DNA from: Quatrionicoccus australiensis
GTDB taxonomy: Bacteria > Pseudomonadota > Gammaproteobacteria > Burkholderiales > Rhodocyclaceae
Direction: 5' to 3'
DNA: 64,000 nt
Assembly: GCF_020510525.1 (NCBI RefSeq)
Contig: NZ_CP075188.1
Span: forward strand, 3,348,001-3,412,000
Part shown: piece by piece, positions 8,034 through 17,814 of the stretch
Position numbering within the stretch: position 1 is the stretch's first letter
How the letters are laid out: each line of letters begins with the position of its first letter
Position numbers and translations under genes: made by a program
Notes under the pieces: model-generated
Database searches by the model: none
Told to the model about the DNA's origin: nothing
Seen by the model: only the letters and a program-made list of their open reading frames with translations

Positions 8034-9671
8034 TCAGCATGCAACTGCTTCCTGCTGCCCGGCGATCTTGTGCAGCGGTTGCTGCACAAAGCTCAGGCTG
8101 GCATCCCGCAACTTCAAGAAGTAGTCAGCAAAGAACGGCGCCAACGCATCGGGGTTGGTTCCGTTTGCCCAGAAATCGACGAACGCCTGATGGGGATTGA
8201 CGCCGCCCCCCTGATACTGCACCGCCTTCTTTCGGGCATCCTGAATCAGGTTTTTCGTCAGGACAAACGAAGCCTGATTAGTCCGGTTCATCGGAGCCAA
8301 GCGCTGATTGTTCATAATCGTGTCGTAGATGCAGCTATCCACGAAATCCTGATCTTCAAAATCAGCTTGGCGCGCCAGCGGTGAAAAATTGCCGAATACG
8401 AAATGCGTCCCAAAGTGCCGCTTGAAGCAGTTGATATACGAATACAACCCCAACTGGTGATAACAAACCGGGATGGAACTGGCTGTGTTTGAGCAGGACA
8501 AGGCACCCTTCGCGATGACAAAGTTCGCATCGCGGAAGTTGTATTGATAAATCCCGATGTCGGACACCTGATCCATCCCCTTCTTCGGCGGATATTTACG
8601 AATGAACTCATCGGTTGTCTTGATAGCGTTCAGGATCAGGCGCTTTCCTGTATCCATCATCGAGCCACGCTGCTCGTAGATGTCGAAGGCGAATTCGCCG
8701 ATGTCGGCGAAAGTCATGCTGCCAGGAACATAAAGCGCAGCCACTACCGGAAACGGGGTTTTGCCCAGCGAAGGCTCAAAATCAGCACTGGACACGACAA
8801 CCCCTTTCAGCAACTTGTAGTTGTCTGCCAGCGGTTTAAGCTGCTCGAAATTCGCTGGCTTGGACAAGAAGCTCAGCGGGTGCAGCATACAAATAGCCTT
8901 GGGTTTCAGCTTGGCCGCAGCCAGCAGGAACGAAAGCCCCAAGTCCTTTGTCGCAACGCTAGGATCGGCCTCGTTCATCATCTCGCAGCCAGATGCACCA
9001 CTGAACGGTGGATTGCCGACCATGACCAAATCGGCAGTTTCCTCGATGCCGTAGGCGGAGCGAGACACGCTTTTCAGGCTGTTCCCACAATGCACGTTGA
9101 CATAGCCCATGTCGCCAAGTGCTGCGACGATCTTGGTATCCACGTCAGCCGCAACAACGGTGTATTCGTCGAATGCTGCCAAGATGCCACCCAGCCCAGC
9201 AGAGCTATCGAAGACAACAGGATCATTCATCGCATCAAGCGAGGATTGCAGCATTTCCTTGATCAGTTCAGCAAGGAGCGGCGGGGTATAGAACGCCCCC
9301 AGTTCGCCGCGCAGCCCTTTGTGCTGCTGCCGGCACCATTGGTAGCGAACGATGTTGCGAATCGCCTCAGGCGTGGAAACGTGAAACTTGCTGACCACTT
9401 CCGCCATCAGGAAATCGGCACATTCCTTGGACATCGGCAGAGGAAATGCCTCACCGGTGCCTGCGGCAAAAACGATGCCGTCCTCAGTCTGTTCAACCGG
9501 AGTCCGGTGCAGATGTAAAATCACGCGCAGACCGGTAGTCGCATCCGGGCAGGACTTGTGGTTCAGCTTCCGCATCACCGCTTGCAGGTTGTCGATCAGT
9601 GGCAAGGTCTTCTTGACCGCTTCCTTGATGACAGTCAGTTGGTTACCGGCAGATTGGTTCAGGTCTTTCAT
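8034..9671 (-). CDS. Orphan N6-adenine DNA methyltransferase
   Basis: A 545-aa protein with the SAM-binding motif FDSSAGLGG (about 154-162) and the catalytic NPPF motif (220-223), the order found in gamma-class adenine methyltransferases related to type I HsdM and Eco57I enzymes. An ELGAFYTPPLLAELI segment just before motif I is typical of such enzymes. The remaining 300 residues probably form the target-recognition part. No restriction endonuclease or specificity subunit adjoins it, so it is either a solitary methylase or one component of a defence or epigenetic system. The start has a good GGAGCTGCAA leader. The upstream region carries a palindrome shared with a second island site. Confidence 0.85.
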   Translation of the reverse strand: MKDLNQSAGNQLTVIKEAVKKTLPLIDNLQAVMRKLNHKSCPDATTGLRVILHLHRTPVEQTEDGIVFAAGTGEAFPLPMSKECADFLMAEVVSKFHVSTPEAIRNIVRYQWCRQQHKGLRGELGAFYTPPLLAELIKEMLQSSLDAMNDPVVFDSSAGLGGILAAFDEYTVVAADVDTKIVAALGDMGYVNVHCGNSLKSVSRSAYGIEETADLVMVGNPPFSGASGCEMMNEADPSVATKDLGLSFLLAAAKLKPKAICMLHPLSFLSKPANFEQLKPLADNYKLLKGVVVSSADFEPSLGKTPFPVVAALYVPGSMTFADIGEFAFDIYEQRGSMMDTGKRLILNAIKTTDEFIRKYPPKKGMDQVSDIGIYQYNFRDANFVIAKGALSCSNTASSIPVCYHQLGLYSYINCFKRHFGTHFVFGNFSPLARQADFEDQDFVDSCIYDTIMNNQRLAPMNRTNQASFVLTKNLIQDARKKAVQYQGGGVNPHQAFVDFWANGTNPDALAPFFADYFLKLRDASLSFVQQPLHKIAGQQEAVAC

Positions 9672-9694
9672 TTGCAGCTCCTTATTTACCCCTC

Positions 9695-9807
9695 GGAGAC
9701 ATCCCCGAGAACGTGGAGCTACTGTAGAAAATGGGCCAGTCCTGCTCTACGATAGTCGGAGAAGTGCGAATATTCGCACTCGCCAACAGATGATTGACAG
9801 GTGAAAT
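9695..9807 (+). repeat. 113-bp inverted repeat, left copy
   Basis: This copy starts GGAGACATCCCCGAG, has a diverged 53-bp middle, and ends with AGTGCGAATATTCGCACTCG followed by an ATGATTGAC/GGTGA block. A copy in opposite orientation of exactly the same length lies at 10636-10748. The ends are well conserved and the middle is not. The two copies bracket one unknown gene. This copy overlaps the region upstream of the methyltransferase. Confidence 0.75.
9763..9780. promoter_or_regulatory. Perfect 18-bp palindrome, likely operator
   Basis: AGTGCGAATATTCGCACT reads the same on both strands. It lies 92 bp upstream of the methyltransferase start and 38 bp upstream of the divergent unknown gene, where a dimeric repressor could control both. 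The equivalent in the other repeat copy, at 10661-10680, keeps both arms and differs only in the centre. Confidence 0.6.
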
Positions 9808-9817
9808 CGTTTTTGAT

Positions 9818-10561
9818 ATGTCGCGCAAAAAATTAACTCAAACACTCGATCCACTTAACCCATGGCAGATGCAAAGCCTTGCCGCAGTGGCCTCTTATCT
9901 AGGTCACAAAGACACTTACAAACTGCAATGTGCAATCATTCAAGCCAGACAAGGCGAGCCTGTCACATCCGACGACGAAAGGGTTAAAACGCTAGCCAAG
10001 GCACCATGGCAGCCCCAAGGGCGCTCGTTTTCTATCGATGGCACTGAATTTTACAAAGCCATCGGCATTGACCCCTCGATAGCAACCTGGCTAGCTCACT
10101 TCCAGAAACCGCCAGTAAAACCCAAAGATGTAGAGTTAAATGAACTCAAAAAAGAATGGAATGATTTGGTTAGCAAGGAATACGGCCGACCAAATCTTGC
10201 CAGAATGCGTGCAGTGCACGAACGGAGAAAAGCACTGCTTGGCCACCGTCCTGTATCCGGAATATTCAAAGGAGAGTTGTTCAATTTCGTTTCGACGATG
10301 AGTCACACGGACCCACGGCATCGGTTTCCTTGCGCAATTCTTCCGAACGGATACCCGGCAGCCATCGAAATCGCCTTGGATTACTGCGATCAGGAATTCG
10401 AGATTAGGCACCTGACTTTCGTTGAATTTTCTGAGCACCTGCTCAACGCCAGCACGGCAGAAGCCCTTGCCCTCGACAAAGCAGAGAAAGATAAGGAGTG
10501 CCAAGAAATCTTGGATGTAGTGGCGCCATCGAATATCGCCTCCCAAGGATTGAGGGCTTGA
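9818..10561 (+). CDS. Unknown protein between inverted repeats
   Basis: A 247-aa protein from the ATG at 9818 (MSRKKLTQTLDPL). A TTG 24 bp upstream is a possible alternative start, but it lies inside the repeat and overlaps a TTGACA-like element. The sequence is soluble and mixed alpha/beta, with a central charged helix (about 100-145) and no Cys or His cluster, P-loop or known catalytic motif that I can see. It is transcribed away from the methyltransferase and is bracketed by the 113-bp inverted repeats. It could be a regulator of the methylase or a cargo gene. No function is assigned. Confidence 0.6.
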   Translation: MSRKKLTQTLDPLNPWQMQSLAAVASYLGHKDTYKLQCAIIQARQGEPVTSDDERVKTLAKAPWQPQGRSFSIDGTEFYKAIGIDPSIATWLAHFQKPPVKPKDVELNELKKEWNDLVSKEYGRPNLARMRAVHERRKALLGHRPVSGIFKGELFNFVSTMSHTDPRHRFPCAILPNGYPAAIEIALDYCDQEFEIRHLTFVEFSEHLLNASTAEALALDKAEKDKECQEILDVVAPSNIASQGLRA

Positions 10562-10635
10562 AATTACGGCTTGGAATCGAAGCAGTACTCGCTCTTTCGC
10601 TTCAAACCACTTAAAAACCGCCCTATCAGAAAGAA

Positions 10636-10748
10636 ATCTCACCGTCAATCATTTGCCAGCGAGTGCGAATATACGCACTCGTTTCAGGATGGGGGATAGA
10701 AAACGGCGAAATTTTTACTGTGGCACCTAAGCACTCGGGGATGTCTCC
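10636..10748 (-). repeat. 113-bp inverted repeat, right copy
   Basis: On the minus strand this copy reads GGAGACATCCCCGAG, then 54 diverged bases, then a near-palindrome with arms GAGTGCG and CGCACTC (10661-10680), then a block matching the left copy. Similarity stops where the integrase-like remnant begins at 10749. The equal length argues for duplication of one segment rather than chance. Confidence 0.75.
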
Positions 10749-10856
10749 CACCAAGCTGAGTACATGGTTGAACGCCGAAACATGATGCAGGCTTGGGCAA
10801 ACCACCTCGACAAGTTGGAGAAAGGCGCAGAGATCATTTCGTTTCAAGCTGCCTAG
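10749..10856 (+). pseudogene. C-terminal remnant of a tyrosine integrase
   Basis: About 35 codons read HQAEYMVERRNMMQAWANHL and end shortly after, at a TAG (10854-10856). A tail of the form AEYLxERRxMMQxWADYLD is, as I recall it, the usual C-terminus of P4-type phage integrases, lying just after the catalytic Tyr. The catalytic domain is missing and a stop lies in frame upstream at 10728. It marks an earlier mobile element in the island. Confidence 0.6.
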
Positions 10857-11023
10857 CCTAGCCCCATCACCAATAAACAGAGGAAACACGAGGACACCCA
10901 CGTCAATACATGATCCAGGGAGAAAAGGTCTCCGTCCAACGAAAGAAGCATTCATCTGGTGATTTTTTACAGCCAGTTCACATGCTCTGAAGAACAGACC
11001 ACCTTTCACTCTGGAGACTGATC

Positions 11024-11131
11024 ATGAATACCGCCTTTTCCCCGATTGCCAATCGCCACAACCCGAAAGCAGCCTACACCAAGATTCATGAGTGGGTGCT
11101 ACGAGAAGGCCCGGGCAGTTTCATTGGCTGA
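11024..11131 (+). CDS. Short open frame, probably truncated gene
   Basis: Thirty-five codons beginning MNTAFSPIANRHNPKAAY and ending in GPGSFIG. GGAG lies 7-10 bp before the ATG, so it may be translated. The sharp stop after a well-formed N-terminus suggests the start of a longer island gene cut by deletion. I do not recognise the family. Confidence 0.35.
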   Translation: MNTAFSPIANRHNPKAAYTKIHEWVLREGPGSFIG

Positions 11132-11208
11132 TTGGCGTAGCTCAATATCACCTTGGCCAAACCAAGACATTGAGCAGGTAATCTGCCACTGATTTCCCGT
11201 GCCAAACA

Positions 11209-11229
11209 GGAGGGCATTGGCTGCCCTCC
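11209..11229 (+). terminator. Hairpin terminator
   Basis: An 8-bp stem GGAGGGCA/TGCCCTCC with a 5-base loop, followed by a modest T-rich run (TTGTTCATTT). Confidence 0.6.
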
Positions 11230-11433
11230 TTGTTCATTTGACAGTCCGAGTATCGGCCAAAACGGTCATTGACCGGTTGCCCATTGTCGGGCAGCAATGA
11301 CTCGGTAAGCCGCCAGTCATCTGAAAAATCCTCGAAGGTCAGTTTCCAATTCTGGCGAACTCACACACCCGACCCACTGTAGACGGTCGATCAGTCGGAT
11401 GTTTGGTGGGAGGTAACCGAAGAGGTCCGTCGT

Positions 11434-13857
11434 TCAGTTAGCACGCTTCTCCAACCACGCCAGCAAAGTCTCGTACAGTTTGTCCGGATCGACAGGCTTG
11501 GCGATGTGGTCGTTCATGCCGGCATCAAGGCAGACTTGGCGATTCTCGTCAAAGGCATTTGCGGTCATCGCCAGAATTGGTGTTTGCGCGTAGGCGGGGA
11601 GCGCCCGGATCGCCAAGGTTGATTCGACACCGTTCAAGTGAGGCATCTGCATGTCCATCAGGATCAGGGCGTAGTTAGTTTGTTTGGCCAATTCAATAGC
11701 TTGCTGTCCGCTCTCGGCCAGATCGACCAGAAGGCCGGCGTCTTCAAGCAGGACACGCGAAACCTCCTGATTTATCGGCTCGTCTTCGGCTACCAGAATG
11801 CGGGTTCCGGCGTATTCGCCGAGCAGGCGTTCAGCGGCAGTCTTTCGGTTAAAAGTCGGCGCTGGCGGGATGGCATCTGTGGCTTTGCCGAGCCGCACGG
11901 TGAACCAGAACGTGCTGCCCCGGCCATATTCGCTTGTTACTCCGATCTCGCCCCCCATCAGTTGTACCAAGCGCTTGGTAATGGCGAGCCCCAGGCCCGT
12001 GCCACCATACTTGCGACTCATCGACCCGTCGGCCTGTTCGAAAGCGCTGAACAGGCGGCTTTGATCTTCCGGGGCAATGCCAATACCGGTATCGCTGACC
12101 CGAAAGCGAATCAAAACAGCATCTGGAAACGTCTCAACCAACTCGACTGAAGTCGTAACACGGCCTTCATCAGTAAATTTCACGGCATTGCCAAACAGAT
12201 TGAGAAGCACCTGCCCCAGCCGTAACGGATCCCCCCGCACTGGCAAGTCGGCAATGCTTATGCTGCGGTCGACCTCGAAAACAAGCCCCTTTTCAACTGC
12301 CTTCGGAGAAATAAGGTTCTGGGCGTTGTCCAGCACCTCTCCCAGCCGGAAATCGACCATCTCCAGGGTCAGCCGTTCGGCCTCGATTTTCGAGATATCG
12401 AGGATGTCATTGATGATCGCCAGCAGTTGATGTGATGAGCGGTCGACCTTGCCGAGCATATCCTTGACGCGTTCATCGGTGCTTCGACGCGCCGCCAACC
12501 CGGTCAAGCCGATGATGCCGTTGAGCGGCGTGCGCAGTTCATGACTCATTGTGGCGAGGAAAGTCGTCTTCGCCCGGCTGGCCGCTTCGGCCGCCTCCTT
12601 GGCAATCGACAGATCCAGCGTGCGCGCCTGGACCATCGCTTCGAGGTGGGTCCGATGATTGGCCAGTTCCGCCTCGATCTGCTTGCGCTCGGTCACATCG
12701 GTGATGAATCCATGCCACAGCGTTCCACCATCGGCTTCCCGTTCCGGCAAGGCGTCACCAAACAGCCAGCGCACAGTTCCATCCTCGAAGCGAACCCGAT
12801 ACTCGTGGCGCCAAGGCGTCAGTGATTCAGCCGAATGCTGGATGGAGGCAACGATAGCCGCGTAGTCATCCGGATGCAGGATGGCATAGACAGCCGATGC
12901 ATCATCGACCACGCTTTCCGGACTGACTCGGTAAATTTGCCGGATCGCCTCGCTGGCAAAGGGAAAGCAGGACGTGCCATCAGGACGCAAGCGGTATTGA
13001 TAGACTACGCCGGGAACCCGGCTGGCAATCTTTCGGAGGCGGTCGAGCAACTCGTCCTTGGCCAGCTCAAGCTGCTTGCGCTGGGTGATATCGGTCTTGA
13101 CCGCAACATAATTCGTGATGTTGCCCGCCGGATTCTTGACCGGTGCAATCTGTGCCTCTTCCCAATATAACTCACCATTCTTGCGCTTGTTGAGCAATTC
13201 CCCCTTCCAGGGTTCGCCTGCGCTCAGGGTGCTCCAGAATTTCTCGTAGGTTGCCTTGCCTGTCTTGCCTGACTGCAGGATACGGGGATTCTGACCCGTA
13301 ACCTCGGCTGAACTGTAACCGGTCACTTCAGTAAAGCGCGGATTGACATACTGGATGCTGGCTTCAAGGTCGGTGATCACCACCGAGGCTGGGCTTTGCT
13401 CGACTGCCGTGGACAGATTACGCAAGGTTTCGAGCTGGCTGGCCAGCTGATCACGCTGCATTAACACTTGCTTACGCAAGATTTCCCGATCGAGCAGATT
13501 CCGGATGCGTTGACGGGCGATGCCCACGTTAAGCGGTTTAGCCAGAAAATCAGCGGCCCCCAATGCCAGTCCACGCGACTCGGATTCGGTATCCGACAGC
13601 GCGGTAATGAAAATAACGGGGGTCAGCTTCAGTTGTTCATCCGCCTTCAGACGCCTGCAGACTTCAAAGCCATCCATCTCCGGCATCATGACATCGAGCA
13701 GGATCAGATCGGGCCGGATCGTCGCAGCCAGTTCCAGTCCATGCACCCCGGACGTGCTGATACGCAGATCGAATTCGCTGGCCAGCGCCGAGCCCAGCGT
13801 CAGCAGGTTGGCCGGGGTATCGTCTATTGCCAGAATGACCGGCTTGGCTTCGCTCAT
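11434..13857 (-). CDS. Hybrid sensor histidine kinase (REC-PAS-PAS-HK-REC)
   Basis: An 807-aa cytoplasmic kinase without membrane segments. Domains in order: receiver (5-122, phospho-acceptor D55 in [10 protein letters not shown]), PAS (about 150-260, with [12 protein letters not shown]), a second PAS/PAC (about 280-392), HisKA with H439 in [13 protein letters not shown], HATPase_c (about 545-665, with [12 protein letters not shown]), and a C-terminal receiver (about 685-805, [10 protein letters not shown]). A receiver in front of PAS and kinase domains suggests it takes phosphate from an upstream kinase, most likely the product of the gene before it, whose end it overlaps by 4 bp. There is no output domain, so the final target is elsewhere. 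Confidence 0.92.
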   Translation of the reverse strand: MSEAKPVILAIDDTPANLLTLGSALASEFDLRISTSGVHGLELAATIRPDLILLDVMMPEMDGFEVCRRLKADEQLKLTPVIFITALSDTESESRGLALGAADFLAKPLNVGIARQRIRNLLDREILRKQVLMQRDQLASQLETLRNLSTAVEQSPASVVITDLEASIQYVNPRFTEVTGYSSAEVTGQNPRILQSGKTGKATYEKFWSTLSAGEPWKGELLNKRKNGELYWEEAQIAPVKNPAGNITNYVAVKTDITQRKQLELAKDELLDRLRKIASRVPGVVYQYRLRPDGTSCFPFASEAIRQIYRVSPESVVDDASAVYAILHPDDYAAIVASIQHSAESLTPWRHEYRVRFEDGTVRWLFGDALPEREADGGTLWHGFITDVTERKQIEAELANHRTHLEAMVQARTLDLSIAKEAAEAASRAKTTFLATMSHELRTPLNGIIGLTGLAARRSTDERVKDMLGKVDRSSHQLLAIINDILDISKIEAERLTLEMVDFRLGEVLDNAQNLISPKAVEKGLVFEVDRSISIADLPVRGDPLRLGQVLLNLFGNAVKFTDEGRVTTSVELVETFPDAVLIRFRVSDTGIGIAPEDQSRLFSAFEQADGSMSRKYGGTGLGLAITKRLVQLMGGEIGVTSEYGRGSTFWFTVRLGKATDAIPPAPTFNRKTAAERLLGEYAGTRILVAEDEPINQEVSRVLLEDAGLLVDLAESGQQAIELAKQTNYALILMDMQMPHLNGVESTLAIRALPAYAQTPILAMTANAFDENRQVCLDAGMNDHIAKPVDPDKLYETLLAWLEKRAN

Positions 13858-15986
13858 TCCTTATTCCTCCATCCGTTTGCAATGGCCACCTTGCGCAAGC
13901 CGACCAGGGCTGCGTCAAACCTGAATGCGTTGACCAGGCCGGAGAGCTCCTGGATTTCCCCTGCCGCCGGGTGTCCTTTCAGCATGATCTGCAGCTCGCG
14001 GAAACGTCCGATCGCATCAAACTTGTTCTCCCTGAGCAATCCATCGATTTCGCTGATCAGCGCATCGAGACCGACAGTATCGATCCGGCACGGCTCACCG
14101 GACGAGTCTTCAGCGATGCCGGCAATCCCATCTGAATGCGGCTGCAAACGCTGCATCAGGATGCTACGCAGCGCCTTGAGCACGACCGGTTTTGCCAGGA
14201 AATCGTCCATGCCCGCATCCAGACAATGCTGGCGGTCGTCTTCGAACGCATCGGCGGTCAAGGCAATGATCGGCAGGCGTGAACGTCCTTCTGCAGCTTC
14301 GCGCTGACGGATCACCCGGGTCGCGTCAAATCCGTCCATGACCGGCATTTGAATATCCATCAGCACCAGGTCGGGACGCTCCCCGGCAAAGACCATATCG
14401 ACAGCCTGCTGGCCGTTCTCGGCAAAGCTGACAGTCAAACCGAATTTTTCGAGCATCCGTACTATGACGTAACGGTTGGTCTGATTGTCCTCGGCAACCA
14501 GAACACTGCCGTGCAGCGCGGTTATTTCACCGTCAGAGGCATTTGCCGGACTTGCCTGACGCGGTGTTCGACGGGTGTCAGCATGGGCATCGAGAAGACA
14601 GGCCTGAATCCGGAACCAGAACCTTGAACCGCTTCCCGGTACGCTTTCGACGCCAACTTCTCCGCCCATCGCGGTCGCAAGGCTGCGGATGATCGATAGG
14701 CCCAGACCGGTGCCACCATACTGTCGCGTCGTCGAACTATCAAGCTGAGAAAAAGGCTGAAACAGCCTGTGGCGTCGGTCTTCGGGAATACCGATGCCGG
14801 AATCGGCAACCGTAAATTCCAACACTGCTGCGGCAGCATCGCACTGAACGACACGTCCCTCGATGCGCACCCAGCCTGTTTCGGTAAACTTGATCGCGTT
14901 GCTGATCAGATTGCCCAGCATCTGCCGTATCCGCAACGGGTCGGCTAGGTATCGACTGCTGCCCTGCCCGTGCCATTCTTGCGCAATGCTCAGCCCTTTC
15001 TTCTCTGCTGCTTCGGAGAACAGGGCCACCACTTCTTGAAGCAATTGTTGCGGATCGAAGGCAATGCTTTCCAGTTTCAACTCGCCCGCCTCGACCTTGG
15101 AGAGATCGAGAATATCGTTCAGCAAGCCGAGCAGCATCTGCCCGGAATTGAGGATGATGCGTGCGAAATCTTCCCGCTCGTGTTCTTTCAGGCCTGGTGA
15201 CAGGAGCAACTGGGCCATGCCCAGAATTCCGTTCATCGGTGTGCGGATTTCGTGCGACATCGTGGCAAGAAACAGGGATTTCGCCTGGTTGGCAGACTCG
15301 GCTGCCTCACGCGCCGCAATCAGCAACTGCTCCTTGGCCAAAATTTCCTGGCGCATCTGGTTGAGGGCCTCGGCCAGTTGCCCCAGTTCATCACGGCTTC
15401 GATCAGGCACGGCAAAAGCCAGATTCCCTTTGCCGAACTCGCGCGCCGCATTGACCAGCACGCGGGTACGACGTCCGACAATCAGGTCAAGAGACAGAGC
15501 GATTAACAGCGCCGACAGGAGAAAGCCGGCAGTGAGCAATCCGACAATGATCAGGGTCTGACGCCGGATCGAAGCATGCAAGCCATCCGTATCGAGCACC
15601 AGATGGAGGACACCAACGGTTGCGTTGCGCAACACGACGGCATGCTCGATGTGCTCACGGGCATGCTCTTCCGCTTTCGTCGCAACCTGCTCCAGCGGAT
15701 AAAGCAGTAGCCCCTCCGAATCATGCAGCGTTAACGACAGCCATTCGGGCTGGCGCGCCATTGTTGCATCCAGCGTTTCGTAAACCGCGGCCAGCTGGTT
15801 TTGCAACATGAATGGAGTGATGGCGTCGCCGACCGTCACCAGATGATCGAAATTGGCATTGCGTTCGCGCTGGATCTCGCTGGCGAGATAACGCGGTTGC
15901 CAATAGCCGAGCACGGCGAGGTCGCCGACCAGGCTGGAAAACACCAGGACCAGGATGACCTTGAATCGGAGTGACAGATTGGACAT
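13854..15986 (-). CDS. Membrane hybrid sensor histidine kinase
   Basis: A 710-aa kinase. Membrane helices at about 7-27 and 145-167 enclose a periplasmic sensor of about 115 residues. A HAMP linker follows, then HisKA ([15 protein letters not shown]), HATPase_c ([12 protein letters not shown]), a receiver ([14 protein letters not shown]) and a helical C-terminal tail of about 100 residues typical of hybrid kinases. It lies 26 bp after the gene for a PhnD-like binding protein and overlaps the next kinase gene by 4 bp. A plausible chain is ligand-loaded binding protein, then this sensor, then the soluble hybrid kinase. The periplasmic partner role is inference from gene order. Confidence 0.92.
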   Translation of the reverse strand: MSNLSLRFKVILVLVFSSLVGDLAVLGYWQPRYLASEIQRERNANFDHLVTVGDAITPFMLQNQLAAVYETLDATMARQPEWLSLTLHDSEGLLLYPLEQVATKAEEHAREHIEHAVVLRNATVGVLHLVLDTDGLHASIRRQTLIIVGLLTAGFLLSALLIALSLDLIVGRRTRVLVNAAREFGKGNLAFAVPDRSRDELGQLAEALNQMRQEILAKEQLLIAAREAAESANQAKSLFLATMSHEIRTPMNGILGMAQLLLSPGLKEHEREDFARIILNSGQMLLGLLNDILDLSKVEAGELKLESIAFDPQQLLQEVVALFSEAAEKKGLSIAQEWHGQGSSRYLADPLRIRQMLGNLISNAIKFTETGWVRIEGRVVQCDAAAAVLEFTVADSGIGIPEDRRHRLFQPFSQLDSSTTRQYGGTGLGLSIIRSLATAMGGEVGVESVPGSGSRFWFRIQACLLDAHADTRRTPRQASPANASDGEITALHGSVLVAEDNQTNRYVIVRMLEKFGLTVSFAENGQQAVDMVFAGERPDLVLMDIQMPVMDGFDATRVIRQREAAEGRSRLPIIALTADAFEDDRQHCLDAGMDDFLAKPVVLKALRSILMQRLQPHSDGIAGIAEDSSGEPCRIDTVGLDALISEIDGLLRENKFDAIGRFRELQIMLKGHPAAGEIQELSGLVNAFRFDAALVGLRKVAIANGWRNKE

Positions 15987-16011
15987 CGATCAGCGCCAGT
16001 GAGACGTACGC

Positions 16012-16848
16012 TCAGTCACCACCCTTGACGTAATATTTTTCCAGTCCCATCTGACGAATGACCTTGTAGTCATCGAATGACGCCGCAACCGCCTGCCGCA
16101 TTGGAATCTGTGCCAGCATTGCGGCCCCTTCGGGCGTTGCCGCCATGTCAAGAAACGCTTTGCGGACCGCTTCGCTATCTGCGGTCGGCACTCGGGGGTG
16201 TGCCATCACCGGATGCGGCTCGGTGCGGCGTGTCTCGAATATGATCCGCAGTTTGTCCTGCACCGCCTGAGGTTGCTGCTTCAAGGTAGCCATGATCCCA
16301 CCGGCAGCATCGGCCTTGCCCAGTGCCACATTGAGATAGGCTGAAGTATGGGTCTGTGCCCATAACGGCTGGAATTTGACCTTCTGGCGATCCAGCTCGG
16401 CGCGGGTCATCAGCGAGGCGCCAAAGGCATTCGGGGCGGGAAAGGCAATAGTCTTGCCATTGAGATCGCGCACCTCATTAATCGTTCCCTCCTTACTGGC
16501 GACCAGAATTCCGAAGAGTTGCTCGGCGCCATCACGCACAATCGGCTCATATTTTTGCGCACCGTGGGCCACGACCGCATGGTAAGGATTCATGTAAGCG
16601 AAATCATATCGACCGGCCTGAAACTCCGCCTCAAATTCGGGGATACGGGGCGAACCCACCATCAAGAACTTGAACCCCGTCCTTTTCTCCAATTCGGTCA
16701 GGATTGGCGACCAGACCGCCGAGAGCTTCCGGGGTTCGAACTGGGGAACCACGCCGAATTTATAAACAGTTTCGGCCAATGAAACAGCAGGAATAGCCAA
16801 AGCCAACGCAACACAAGCCAGAAAATGGTGGAATCGACAGGTTTTCAT
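16012..16848 (-). CDS. PhnD-like periplasmic binding protein
   Basis: A 278-aa protein beginning MKTCRFHHFLACVALALA with a signal peptide cut after VSLAET. The body (YKFGVVPQFEPRKLSAVW, then RYDFAYMNPYHAVV) matches the phosphate/phosphite/phosphonate-binding family. The start is placed at the ATG that begins the signal peptide. The upstream open frame adds 42 residues that do not look coding. No permease or ATPase gene is nearby. Instead two hybrid kinases follow in one operon, so it is more likely a ligand-presenting sensor subunit than a transporter component. Confidence 0.85.
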   Translation of the reverse strand: MKTCRFHHFLACVALALAIPAVSLAETVYKFGVVPQFEPRKLSAVWSPILTELEKRTGFKFLMVGSPRIPEFEAEFQAGRYDFAYMNPYHAVVAHGAQKYEPIVRDGAEQLFGILVASKEGTINEVRDLNGKTIAFPAPNAFGASLMTRAELDRQKVKFQPLWAQTHTSAYLNVALGKADAAGGIMATLKQQPQAVQDKLRIIFETRRTEPHPVMAHPRVPTADSEAVRKAFLDMAATPEGAAMLAQIPMRQAVAASFDDYKVIRQMGLEKYYVKGGD

Positions 16849-17200
16849 AATGCTTTCGCTCGAAGCCGCCCATGAGTGGATACAATATCCCAGAATTATA
16901 TAGATCTCTGTCACTTGCCCGTACTGCTGCTCTCGAAGCCCTCCAGACTTTTGAAGGGCGGCTTCGTAGAACAAGCGACTGGCAGGTCCTGGCCGACTTG
17001 AGCCGGACAGACTACCTGACGGCGGACATTCGCTGCGACAGAAACTTCAGGGAAGCCAGAGGGGGGGGCTGCAGCGTCCCCTAAGCGGATATGATGGGTT
17101 GCCTCTGACTCAATTTTGATCTGAGCATGGTCTTTCCAAACCAACTTGGTATGGCTAACATCTTAAGTTCTGGCAACCCTCGAAAGATGTCTGACCAACA
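16849..17200. other. Intergenic region between divergent genes
   Basis: About 350 bp between the PhnD-like operon (left) and a hemerythrin gene (right). It must hold both promoters. I see no convincing box, repeat or small gene, only a G-run at 17060-17066. Confidence 0.5.
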
Positions 17201-17611
17201 ATGGATCAACTGCTTTTTGTTGAATGGCAACCAAGCTATAGCGTTGGAAACCAAGTGCTGGATGACCAGCATAAGAATCTGTTAAGCCTATGCAAAAAGG
17301 CTATCCTGTGTATGTCAGAAAATAGCCCCGAAAACGTTGAACTATTTCATGACATTCTCGGTGAATTATCTAATTACGTCAGAACACATTTCAACACCGA
17401 AGAAGCTCTGATGAAGGCAGGTGGCTATCCACTATTAGCCCAGCACCAAAGGGAGCATGATAAATATCATGACCAATTGACTGACTTCTTGATCATGGCG
17501 AGCCGGGGTGATATCAACAGAAATGGTCTGCACCACTATTTGTCTCGCTGGTGGTCTGACCATATCTTGTGTTCAGATATGCAATATGTTGAGTTCATCA
17601 AAGGTCATTGA
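17201..17611 (+). CDS. Bacteriohemerythrin, copy 1
   Basis: A 136-aa oxygen-binding protein made of one hemerythrin domain. Di-iron ligands are visible in order: H in LDDQHKNLL, H and E in THFNTEEALM, H and H in AQHQREHDKY, and H with D in SDHILCSD. It is probably cytoplasmic, since no signal peptide is present. The family binds O2 reversibly and is used for oxygen sensing or delivery, or as a domain near chemotaxis proteins. A close relative lies 1.1 kb downstream, with a recombinase gene between them. Confidence 0.93.
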   Translation: MDQLLFVEWQPSYSVGNQVLDDQHKNLLSLCKKAILCMSENSPENVELFHDILGELSNYVRTHFNTEEALMKAGGYPLLAQHQREHDKYHDQLTDFLIMASRGDINRNGLHHYLSRWWSDHILCSDMQYVEFIKGH

Positions 17612-17814
17612 ATCCACAAATTGCATTGATTCAGCCACCTGCCCTTCAGAAGGTGGCGATTGGAAGGTCAGCATTGGCATACGACCTGACTGGTGCCGAT
17701 CCCATACTGAAATTCTGCTCATGGCCGAGAGCCCGCGTAGGCCATCCTTGCCCACAGCAGCCATTCCCGGCCAGACCGAACATATGACTCCGATCAACAA
17801 CCAAGGAGTCAAAG

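Larger units (their letters stand above)
10857..11433. other. Intergenic stretch with decayed sequence
   Basis: Nothing here is convincing except a 35-codon open frame (11024-11131) and one terminator hairpin (11209-11229). Its place after an integrase remnant suggests element debris. The last 200 bp lie downstream of the convergent hybrid-kinase gene. Confidence 0.5.

Noticed and set aside
9794..9842. TTGACA plus TATGTC as a sigma-70 promoter inside the left repeat
   Set aside because: The spacing is right, but the -10 is poor and would lie on the start codon of the unknown gene.
10626..11009. Open frame of 127 codons on the minus strand
   Set aside because: It runs across the right inverted repeat and the integrase remnant in antisense and has no start site.
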